A DNA stretch of 9,705 nt, taken from Candidatus Aenigmatarchaeota archaeon (GTDB lineage: Archaea > Aenigmatarchaeota > Aenigmatarchaeia > CG10238-14 > SCSR01). Location: the NCBI GenBank assembly GCA_030616125.1, contig JAUWXZ010000018.1, positions 1 to 9,705 of the forward strand, in the 5' to 3' direction. The notes beneath the pieces are model-generated. The model worked only from the letters and a program-made list of their open reading frames with translations. It searched no databases and had not been told where the DNA came from. Shown here one piece after another: positions 1 to 5,145 of this stretch. The stretch's first letter is position 1. Every line of letters begins with the position of its first letter. Both the position numbers and the translations under genes were made by a program.

Positions 1-3
1 CGT

Positions 4-1023
4 ATGAATACAATATTTGCGAAGAAAGCAAAAACAATAAGAGCATTTCCTTCTCGCTCATGTGAAGAAGTATATAAAAAATCCATAGAGTTTTCACGCA
101 TTTTTTGTGTAGAAAGAAAAGGCAAGCGATTAAGACCTTTTCTGATGAAAGTAGTTGCAGAGGGCTATGGAGGAAGTTCTGAGCTTGATGCATATGTTCC
201 AGCTGACTTACTTCATAATTTTACACTCATTCATGATGACATAATGGACAAAGATGACTATAGAACTAACATACAAACTGTAAGAAAAATGTGGAAAGAA
301 TATTTAAGGGACAAGGTTCCGAACGAAGAACTTGAACACGAAGCTGATTCAAGAGCCATTAACAATGGAGATGATGTAACTCAGATAGCCTTTGAGGTTA
401 TTGCAAATTCTAAGCTTGAACCAAGAATTAAAAACAAAATTTCGTCCATATTTGCTAAAAGACTTCAAGAGGTTGTTTATGGTCAACAATTGGATCTCAC
501 TTATGAAAGAAATCGTGAAATAACTTATGAAGAAATTTGTTATATGTATGAGAATAAAACAGGTGCTTTGTTTGAAGCATGTGTTGAAGCAGGTGGTGCT
601 ATAGCAGATGCCCCAAGTGAGATAAGTTATCTTTTAACTTGGGCAAGAAGACCTTTCAATCTTCGTTTTCAAATTAGAGATGATATGAGCGAGCTTGAGT
701 TAGGCGCAAGAAAGGGCAAACCTATAGGTGGGGATATGAAGGAAGGAAAGAATACACCTCTTTTCCTTAAAAGTTTGGAATTAGCTAATGATAGGCAAAA
801 AGAAATTTTGTTGGAGGTTTGGGGGAATGAAGATGCAAGCAAAGATCAAATTGAAAAAGCTGTAGATGTTATGAAAGAGTGTGGGGCCGTTGAGTACATA
901 GAACAAAAACAACAAGATTGGTATGAAGAGGGTTGCAAGCTCATAGAAAAATCACGTATTTCAAAGGAGGTACAAAGTACCCTTAAGGATTTGACTTGGT
1001 TTGTTGGGGTAAGAACACACTAA
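4..1023 (+). CDS. Short-chain isoprenyl diphosphate synthase (GGPP/FPP synthase-like), divergent
   Basis: Trans-isoprenyl diphosphate synthase of the polyprenyl synthetase family. It condenses isopentenyl diphosphate with allylic diphosphates; in archaea this makes C15-C20 precursors of ether lipids. Visible motifs are GKRLRP (residues 40-45), the first Asp-rich motif DDIMD (78-82), KTG (185-187), GQQLDL (160-165), and the second Asp-rich region FQIRDDMSE (222-230). The residue five before the first motif is Phe73, and an aromatic there usually limits chain length to about C15-C20. Oddities: the second motif ends in Glu rather than Asp; the usual RRGxPT after the first motif reads YRTNIQT; and there are about 13 extra charged residues around 100-118. 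At 339 aa it is slightly long for the family. The ATG lies three bases from the window edge and the frame is open to the edge, so the true start could be further upstream. The family call is firm; the product length is inferred. Confidence 0.88.
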   Translation: MNTIFAKKAKTIRAFPSRSCEEVYKKSIEFSRIFCVERKGKRLRPFLMKVVAEGYGGSSELDAYVPADLLHNFTLIHDDIMDKDDYRTNIQTVRKMWKEYLRDKVPNEELEHEADSRAINNGDDVTQIAFEVIANSKLEPRIKNKISSIFAKRLQEVVYGQQLDLTYERNREITYEEICYMYENKTGALFEACVEAGGAIADAPSEISYLLTWARRPFNLRFQIRDDMSELELGARKGKPIGGDMKEGKNTPLFLKSLELANDRQKEILLEVWGNEDASKDQIEKAVDVMKECGAVEYIEQKQQDWYEEGCKLIEKSRISKEVQSTLKDLTWFVGVRTH

Positions 1024-1033
1024 ATTTTAAGCT

Positions 1034-1042
1034 ACTATATTA
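1034..1042 (+). promoter_or_regulatory. Candidate TATA box for archease
   Basis: The sequence ACTATATTA resembles an archaeal TATA element. It is centred about 31 nt before the archease ATG, so the mRNA would be leaderless or nearly so. No Shine-Dalgarno sequence precedes that ATG, which fits. Called by eye in AT-rich sequence. Confidence 0.4.
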
Positions 1043-1069
1043 AAGTTTAGTTGAAGTTAAAATATAATT

Positions 1070-1489
1070 ATGAAAAAATTTGAGTTTTTAGACATAACTA
1101 CAGCTGATGCTTGTTTTAGAGCTTATGGAAAAAATTTGAATGAACTATTTGCTAACTCAGCCTTGGCGATGTTTGAGATTATGATTAATACAAAACAAAT
1201 TGGACTAGTGGTTGAGAAAAGTGTTGAAGCTAAGGCAAAAGACCTACAAGGTTTATTATTTGAATGGTTAAATGAACTATTAGTTTTTTATGGAGCTGAA
1301 AATCTAGCATTTTCTAAGTTTGAAGTAAAAATAGATGAAAAAAATCTTGAACTTAAAGCAAAAGTATGGGGAGAAAAAATAAACCCAGAAAAGCATGAAA
1401 CAAAAGCTGAGGTTAAAGCAGCGACTTATCACAGAATGGAAATTAAAAAAAATAAGGAATGGAAAGCTCAAGTAATTATTGATATCTAA
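1070..1489 (+). CDS. Archease (RtcB RNA ligase activator)
   Basis: Archease, a small cofactor that speeds guanylylation and turnover of the RNA ligase RtcB in tRNA splicing. The 139-aa length is typical. Recognisable family blocks are EFLDITTADACFRAYG (5-20), the ALAMFEIM helix (32-39), LLFEWLNELL (62-71), GEKINPEKHETKAEVKAATYH (101-121), and the extreme C-terminus VIIDI. The metal site described for Pyrococcus archease uses an N-terminal Asp plus the last two residues (Asp-Ile); here Asp13 and Asp138-Ile139 correspond. Unusual: the common His-Thr-Ala-Asp block reads Ile-Thr-Thr-Ala-Asp, so the His is missing and one residue is added. It lies 46 nt after the isoprenyl synthase on the same strand and is convergent with the EncFtn-like gene and rtcB. 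The start is the only good ATG, with a TATA-like element at a suitable distance. Confidence 0.93.
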   Translation: MKKFEFLDITTADACFRAYGKNLNELFANSALAMFEIMINTKQIGLVVEKSVEAKAKDLQGLLFEWLNELLVFYGAENLAFSKFEVKIDEKNLELKAKVWGEKINPEKHETKAEVKAATYHRMEIKKNKEWKAQVIIDI

Positions 1490-1509
1490 AGTCCCAAGCC
1501 CCTTCCAAC

Positions 1510-1531
1510 TTTTTTACATTTACTATTTTTT
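1510..1531 (+). terminator. Oligo-T terminator region after archease
   Basis: Two runs of six T (1510-1515 and 1526-1531) lie 20-42 nt after the archease stop codon. Archaeal RNA polymerase terminates at such oligo-T stretches without needing a hairpin. The region sits between two convergent genes. Confidence 0.5.
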
Positions 1532-1535
1532 CACT

Positions 1536-1793
1536 CTAATCATGTTCTTTAAACATCTTATCCTGTGTTTGGTCATTTTTCCTTATCCATTCTACTAACA
1601 TTGCCACATGTTCTTTCTCTTCGTCCATGTTATGGATTAATAGTTTCTTAAGTTCAGCATCTTGAGTTGCAGAAATTCTTGCTTGGTAATTATTTATTGC
1701 TTCAAGCTCTTCCATCAAAGAATTTCTTGCAAATTCCAGTTCTTTAGATTTCTGATCCATTTCATTCCATTCTTTGTGTGCATCTACAACCAT
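1536..1793 (-). CDS. Encapsulated-ferritin-like (EncFtn family) small protein, stand-alone
   Basis: An 85-aa all-helical protein that resembles the conserved core of encapsulated ferritins (EncFtn, for example from Rhodospirillum rubrum). The two blocks are MEELEAINNYQARISATQDA (27-46) and HNMDEEKEHVAMLVEWIRKND (54-74). By alignment from memory, the EncFtn ferroxidase ligands Glu32, Glu62 and His65 correspond to Glu29, Glu59 and His62 here. The entry-site acids are kept (Glu28, Glu31), but the entry-site Trp is Asn35. Known EncFtn acts as an annular decamer that oxidises Fe(II) inside an encapsulin shell. Here the protein ends soon after the second helix (KMFKEHD) with no C-terminal cargo-loading peptide, and no encapsulin gene is in view. 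It starts 21 nt after rtcB behind a perfect SD, so the two are probably cotranscribed. A link to metal supply for Mn-dependent RtcB would be speculation. Confidence 0.82.
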   Translation of the reverse strand: MVVDAHKEWNEMDQKSKELEFARNSLMEELEAINNYQARISATQDAELKKLLIHNMDEEKEHVAMLVEWIRKNDQTQDKMFKEHD

Positions 1794-1797
1794 CCAT

Positions 1798-1805
1798 TCA
1801 CCTCC
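1798..1805 (-). promoter_or_regulatory. Strong Shine-Dalgarno for the EncFtn-like gene
   Basis: On the minus strand GGAGGTGA lies 4 nt before the ATG at 1793 and 9 nt after the rtcB stop. It is fully complementary to the archaeal 16S 3' end. It selects the ATG at 1793 over the ATG 5 nt upstream, which is out of frame and almost touches the SD. Confidence 0.8.
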
Positions 1806-1814
1806 CCAAAATAA

Positions 1815-3269
1815 TTATCCTTTGATCACGCCCATGGGCTTTAATTTTACAACTATTTTTGCAATTCCGGCTTCTTGACAAACTCTTACAACTTCATCTA
1901 TATCATGATAAACAGGTGGGTTTTCTTCTGCAAGACATTTCCATGATGCAGACCTGACCAATATACCACGACTTTCTAAAGATTTTTTTACTTCTTCACC
2001 TCTAAAACGTTTAAGCGCTTTGGTTCTTGACATCACTCTTCCACTTCCATGTGCTATAGAAGAAAAAGTTTGGTCTTCAGCCATTTTCGTTCCAATCAAA
2101 ACATAGCTTGCAGTCCCCATAGTCCCAGGAAGTAAAGAGGGTTGGCCTATTGCCTGATAATCCTTTGGAACATCAGGACTTCCAGGACCAAAACAACGAG
2201 TAGCTCCTTTGCGATGGACAAAAACTTTTCTTTTTTCTCCGTTTATTTTGTGCTCTTCTACTTTACCGATATTATGGGCAAGACCATAGACAAGCTCTGA
2301 ACCAATATCTTCTTGACTCATTCCTAAAGTTTTCATCATGCTTTCTCTTACCCAATGCATTATCATTTGTCTATTACAGAAACCAAAATTTGCAGCACAG
2401 CACATGGCTTGAAAATAATCTTCACATTCTTTTGTTCCAGCAGGGGCGTAAACTAATTCACGATCTGGTAATTTTCTAATTTCATCCCTAAAAGAATTTT
2501 CTAGAATTTTCAAATAATCTGTACAAACCTGATGTCCGAATCCTCTTGAGCCAGTGTGAATCATTACACAAACTTGATTTTCTTCTTCAATTCCGAAGAC
2601 TTTAGCTACTTCAGGTAAGAAAATCTTTTCAACTTGCTGAATTTCTAGGAAATGATTTCCTGCTCCCAAAGAGCCAAGCTGAGGAGCACCTCTTTGCAAA
2701 GCCTTAGAGGAAACTTTTGATGCGTCTGCTTCTTTCATGCAACCTTTTTCTTCCAAATATTCTAAATCTCTTTCAGTACCATAACCTTTTTCTACTGCCC
2801 ATCTAGCTCCAGCTTCTAAGACTTCATTCTGTAGTTGAGAAGGAGAAAGCCTTATTTTTCCACTTCTCCCAACTCCTGAAGGAACATTACTAAAAATTGA
2901 TTCTAATAATTGGGGTAATTTTGGTTTTATTTGATTAGCTGTTAAATTTGTTCTTAGTAAGCGAACACCACAATTTATGTCAAAACCAATTCCTCCTGGA
3001 GATAAACCACCTTCTTCAAAATCCAAAGCAGCAACTCCACCTATTGGAAATCCGTAGCCAAAATGCATATCCGGGAGTGCTATTGAGTGCTTGTAAATAC
3101 CAGGTAAGAAAGATATATTTGCTACTTGTTCTACTGCTCCTTCTTCTAACCCTTTAAGCAAATCCTCTGATGAGAAAAGCCATGCTGGTACTTTCATTCC
3201 AGGTTTAGCTTCTTTTGGCAATTCCCATAAGTATGGGCCAATTTTTTTCAATTTTTCTTTTAAACCCAT
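1815..3269 (-). CDS. rtcB: RtcB tRNA-splicing ligase
   Basis: RtcB, the GTP- and Mn(II)-dependent RNA ligase that joins 2',3'-cyclic phosphate and 5'-OH ends during archaeal tRNA splicing; it is cytoplasmic and stimulated by archease. All signature sites are present (numbering from the preferred ATG, 484 aa): DINCGVR with Asp97 and Cys100, GAGNHF with Asn205 and His206, HTGSRGFGH with His238, LAHNIGK with His332, the guanylylated His407 in AHGSGR, and Lys483 in the C-terminal GVIKG. No intein is present, unlike some Pyrococcus rtcB genes. A GTG at 3278 would add three residues. I prefer the ATG at 3269 because GTGAT (3278-3274) then serves as a Shine-Dalgarno sequence 4 nt upstream, as seen again before the SdpI-like gene. 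It leads a probable two-gene unit with the EncFtn-like gene. Its leader of about 80 nt contains alternative hairpins. Confidence 0.97.
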   Translation of the reverse strand: MGLKEKLKKIGPYLWELPKEAKPGMKVPAWLFSSEDLLKGLEEGAVEQVANISFLPGIYKHSIALPDMHFGYGFPIGGVAALDFEEGGLSPGGIGFDINCGVRLLRTNLTANQIKPKLPQLLESIFSNVPSGVGRSGKIRLSPSQLQNEVLEAGARWAVEKGYGTERDLEYLEEKGCMKEADASKVSSKALQRGAPQLGSLGAGNHFLEIQQVEKIFLPEVAKVFGIEEENQVCVMIHTGSRGFGHQVCTDYLKILENSFRDEIRKLPDRELVYAPAGTKECEDYFQAMCCAANFGFCNRQMIMHWVRESMMKTLGMSQEDIGSELVYGLAHNIGKVEEHKINGEKRKVFVHRKGATRCFGPGSPDVPKDYQAIGQPSLLPGTMGTASYVLIGTKMAEDQTFSSIAHGSGRVMSRTKALKRFRGEEVKKSLESRGILVRSASWKCLAEENPPVYHDIDEVVRVCQEAGIAKIVVKLKPMGVIKG

Positions 3270-3285
3270 TTTTATCACTTAACCT

Positions 3286-3348
3286 AGTACGCACAGAACA
3301 AGCTCTGCACGCACCCATTTCCACTTTATTGTAGTGAGTACGCGCTGA
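3286..3348 (-). promoter_or_regulatory. Structured rtcB leader: two mutually exclusive hairpins
   Basis: Read as minus-strand RNA, arm B (3315-3304, GGUGCGUGCAGA) pairs with arm C (3297-3286, UCUGUGCGUACU) at all 12 positions: 8 Watson-Crick pairs and 4 G-U wobbles around a 6-nt loop. Arm A (3348-3337, UCAGCGCGUACU) is a near copy of arm C. It can pair with the same arm B at 11 of 12 positions across a 21-nt loop. A-B and B-C exclude each other, which is the geometry of an attenuator or riboswitch platform. The wobbles become A-C mismatches on the plus strand, so the structure belongs to the rtcB transcript. Arm C ends 8 nt before the GTGAT Shine-Dalgarno and 17 nt before the ATG. The block is conspicuously G+C-richer than the flanking sequence. 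A ligand or function is unknown. It could instead be a DNA operator array or a separate small RNA. Confidence 0.55.
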
Positions 3349-3373
3349 ATTAAATTGTACTTCTAATAATAGA

Positions 3374-3385
3374 TATTTAAAAATT
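3374..3385 (-). promoter_or_regulatory. Candidate TATA box for rtcB
   Basis: The minus-strand sequence AATTTTTAAATA is a plausible TATA element. Initiation about 26 nt downstream would fall near 3352, giving a leader of about 80 nt that contains all three arms of the hairpin array. Called by eye in AT-rich sequence. Confidence 0.4.
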
Positions 3386-3404
3386 TGTTTACTAATAATT
3401 TAGT

Positions 3405-3413
3405 CTTATATTA
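3405..3413 (+). promoter_or_regulatory. Candidate TATA box for S26e
   Basis: CTTATATTA is centred about 29 nt before the S26e ATG, consistent with a leaderless transcript. No SD precedes this ATG. It lies in the 168-nt divergent interval shared with rtcB. Confidence 0.4.
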
Positions 3414-3437
3414 AATTCTAAAATTTATATTAATTAT

Positions 3438-3722
3438 ATGCCAATTAGTACAGCCCCTTACACAAGAAAATATAAGCATTGTAAAACAAGAGGAAGAGAA
3501 ACTACTGTAAGCTGTGAGTTTTGCGGAAGAGAAGTCCCAAGGTACAAAACCTTTGTTATTATAAGAGGATTTAGGATAAGTGATCCATTAATTTTGAAAC
3601 AAGTGGACAGAAGAATGATTCATCTGATGAAAAGAAAAATAAGAGTTTGCCCCTCTTGTGCTAGATTTAGAGGAATTGCTCAACCTGGAAAGTCTGTAAG
3701 AAAAAAACATCTGAGGAGGTAA
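3438..3722 (+). CDS. rps26e: Small ribosomal subunit protein S26e (eS26)
   Basis: A 94-aa basic zinc-ribbon protein of the S26e family, which sits at the platform of the small subunit near the mRNA exit channel and the 16S 3' end. Two CxxC pairs (Cys26/Cys29 in CEFCGREVP and Cys71/Cys74 in CPSCARFRG) are 42 residues apart, close to the spacing in the eukaryotic protein. The CxxC-x-VP block and the tail rich in Arg and Lys match. The N-terminal 25 residues are not clearly alignable. S26e is a lineage-restricted ribosomal protein, mainly in TACK archaea and eukaryotes, so it is informative about the host. It is probably translated from a leaderless mRNA. The stop codon lies within a strong SD region for a small reading frame that starts 1 nt later. 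Confidence 0.85.
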   Translation: MPISTAPYTRKYKHCKTRGRETTVSCEFCGREVPRYKTFVIIRGFRISDPLILKQVDRRMIHLMKRKIRVCPSCARFRGIAQPGKSVRKKHLRR

Positions 3723-3723
3723 A

Positions 3724-3878
3724 ATGGTTTTTGGAAGAAAAACCAAAAAAAAAGAATTTCAGTACTAGAGGCCCTTGGGTTTAACTTCCTCAGGGAAAAA
3801 GAATAGTTTAAACTTATTGATCGCAAGTTTTCTTCTGGGATTTTAAATAAACTTATTTCTCCTACAAAAAGTGATTGA
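3724..3878 (+). pseudogene. Broken or frameshifted small gene after S26e
   Basis: GGAGG (3715-3719), inside the last codons of S26e, sits 4 nt before an ATG at 3724. That frame encodes only 14 residues (MVFGRKTKKKEFQY) before TAG at 3766. It crosses a run of nine A (3745-3753). Reading one base back from that run gives ISVLEALGFNFLREKE, then one TAG (3804-3806), then FKLIDRKFSSGILNKLISPTKSD and TGA at 3876-3878. The result is a peptide of about 50 residues with one frameshift and one internal stop. It may be a decaying gene, a real 14-residue peptide, A-run slippage, or a sequencing error in the A run. I recognise no family. Open length alone is not strong evidence in AT-rich DNA; the strong, well-placed SD is the main support. 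Confidence 0.35.
3772..3795 (+). other. Hairpin CCCTTGGG / CCTCAGGG
   Basis: CCCT-U-GGG (3772-3779) can pair with CCT-C-AGGG (3788-3795): four pairs, a 1x1 U-C mismatch and three pairs, around an 8-nt loop. It falls within the broken reading frame after S26e and is G+C-rich against an AT-rich background. It could stabilise the 3' end of the S26e mRNA. No T-run follows directly, so it is not a classical intrinsic terminator. Confidence 0.3.
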
Positions 3879-3896
3879 ATAATTAAGTATAAAGAA

Positions 3897-3905
3897 TTAA
3901 ATAAA
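3897..3905 (+). promoter_or_regulatory. Candidate TATA box for the radical SAM gene
   Basis: TTAAATAAA is centred about 25 nt before the ATG at 3926, which has no SD. This fits a leaderless transcript. Called by eye only. Confidence 0.35.
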
Positions 3906-3925
3906 CTATCAGTTTTTAATTAATT

Positions 3926-5014
3926 ATGTGGCGATTGCTTAAATCAGATGCAGCTATAGCTTTGGAAGACCCTTTAGTTAAAAAATTTTTACCTCGATAC
4001 ATTAAAGTTATAAAGGATAAACTGCCAGCAAACTTTCAAATAGCAAAAAGAATTGCTTTCAATTTTGATAAAAAAGCACCTACAACTCAATTATGGAAAG
4101 AGCACTTCAAGCTTATGAAAAAATTTTATAAAATTAAAAAAGCTGTTGATAACGGGAAATTAAAAATTAACGACCTAGAAATTCCAAGATTTTCCTTGCT
4201 TGACTTGAAGATCATGTTAACAAAAGAACTGATGAAATTTTGCGAACTGTGTGAAAGAAAATGCAGAGTAAACAGATTGAGAGGAGAACTTGGAGAATGT
4301 AAAATTGGAAATGAGCCAATAATATCTTCTGAAGGTCCACATTATGGGGAAGAAAGTTACTATGTTCCTAGTTATACGATATTCTTTTACTCTTGCAATT
4401 TTCATTGCCAATATTGTCAGAATTTTTCGATAAGTCAAAGACTGGAAGAAGGAACTTTTATAACCTCTCAATTTTTAGCAAGAAGAATAGAAGAAATGAA
4501 AGTGCTTGGGTTTAGGAATGTAAATTTTGTTGGTGGATCTCCAACTCCTCAATTGTTCTGGATATTGGAAGCTCTAAAATTTTGCAATACAAATATACCA
4601 ACACTTTGGAACTCTAACTTCTACATGTCAGAAAAAACGATGGAAATTCTTGATGGTATAGTTGATGTTTATCTTACTGATTTAAAATACGGAAACGATG
4701 AATGTGCACTAAGGCTCTCAAAAGTTCAAAACTACTGGGAAATTGTTACAAGGAATCATTTGCTGGCAGCTAAGCAAACTGAACTTACGATTAGACAGTT
4801 GGTCCTACCAAATCACTTAGATTGTTGTACATTTCCAATTTTAGAATGGATAGCAAAAAACATTAGAGACAAGTGTGTGGTCAATATAATGGATCAATAT
4901 TATCCTTGCTACCGGGCGAAAGAATATCCAGAAATGAATAGAAGACTTACAGAAGAAGAATACCAAAATGCTTTAGCTAGAGCAAAAAAACTTAAAATTA
5001 ATCTAAGAGGCTAA
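3926..5014 (+). CDS. PflX-like radical SAM protein (COG1313 type)
   Basis: A 362-aa radical SAM enzyme. The cluster motif CNFHCQYC supplies Cys157, Cys161 and Cys164 for a SAM-binding [4Fe-4S] cluster. A second Cys group upstream (Cys106, 109, 113 and 125 in CELCERKC...GEC) is typical of the family related to pyruvate formate-lyase activating enzyme (PflX). Further matches are GGSPTP (203-208), LWNSNFYMS (227-235) and YLTDLKYGND (249-258). The first 100 or so residues are a lysine-rich helical extension without a recognised domain. The GGEPT-type motif has Ser in place of Glu. The physiological substrate of this family is not established, and no pyruvate formate-lyase or other glycyl radical enzyme is in the window, so a PFL-activating role should not be assumed. 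It appears monocistronic, with its own TATA-like box and a downstream T-run. Confidence 0.88.
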   Translation: MWRLLKSDAAIALEDPLVKKFLPRYIKVIKDKLPANFQIAKRIAFNFDKKAPTTQLWKEHFKLMKKFYKIKKAVDNGKLKINDLEIPRFSLLDLKIMLTKELMKFCELCERKCRVNRLRGELGECKIGNEPIISSEGPHYGEESYYVPSYTIFFYSCNFHCQYCQNFSISQRLEEGTFITSQFLARRIEEMKVLGFRNVNFVGGSPTPQLFWILEALKFCNTNIPTLWNSNFYMSEKTMEILDGIVDVYLTDLKYGNDECALRLSKVQNYWEIVTRNHLLAAKQTELTIRQLVLPNHLDCCTFPILEWIAKNIRDKCVVNIMDQYYPCYRAKEYPEMNRRLTEEEYQNALARAKKLKINLRG

Positions 5015-5069
5015 GTAAAAGTTTATATTATGCCAAAAGCTATTTTTAGTTGAAATATTACATTCAGTC

Positions 5070-5075
5070 TTTTTT
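5070..5075 (+). terminator. Oligo-T terminator after the radical SAM gene
   Basis: A run of six T about 56 nt after the radical SAM stop codon and just before the next TATA-like box. Such a run is sufficient for archaeal RNA polymerase termination. Confidence 0.4.
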
Positions 5076-5079
5076 AATT

Positions 5080-5090
5080 CCTATAAAAAT
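5080..5090 (+). promoter_or_regulatory. Candidate TATA box for the DUF151 gene
   Basis: CCTATAAAAAT is a good TATA-like element. Transcription would begin near 5110-5115, giving a leader of about 30 nt, unlike the leaderless neighbours. The start falls on a 14-nt palindrome. Confidence 0.4.
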
Positions 5091-5110
5091 TTACACTACA
5101 ACCGGACCAA

Positions 5111-5124
5111 AAGAATGTATTCTT
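5111..5124 (+). promoter_or_regulatory. Palindrome at the predicted DUF151 transcription start (possible operator)
   Basis: AAGAAT-GT-ATTCTT is an inverted repeat with perfect 6-bp arms and a 2-bp centre. It overlaps the position where transcription from the TATA box at 5080-5090 should start. That is a usual place for a repressor site in archaea. One short AT-rich palindrome could also occur by chance. Confidence 0.3.
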
Positions 5125-5145
5125 GAAGTTTAAAATAATTATTAG

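Noticed and set aside
2948..3157. Plus-strand open frame of 69 codons opposite rtcB
   Set aside because: It is antisense to a strongly conserved part of rtcB, has low-complexity leucine-rich composition at its end, and has no SD or TATA element at a suitable place.
3286..3349. CRISPR-like or mobile-element repeats
   Set aside because: The repeated arms are only 12-13 nt, number three, alternate in orientation and have unequal spacing, with no cas or transposase gene nearby.
3279..3437. C/D box or tRNA-like RNA in the rtcB-S26e interval
   Set aside because: CTGA occurs at 3345-3348, but there is no proper C box (RTGATGA) partner and no tRNA cloverleaf; the hairpin leader explains the G+C-rich block better.
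3804..3806. TAG read as pyrrolysine in the small frame after S26e
   Set aside because: No Pyl genes or methylamine methyltransferase are visible, and the frame also needs a frameshift, so decay or error is simpler.
3680..3920. Long minus-strand frame without stops (about 78 codons) opposite the S26e end and the region after it
   Set aside because: It contains no ATG start, overlaps S26e on the opposite strand, and gives a phenylalanine-rich peptide from the poly-A stretch.
4217..4471. Minus-strand open frame of 84 codons inside the radical SAM gene
   Set aside because: It is antisense to the conserved cysteine region of a clear radical SAM protein and has no family-like features.
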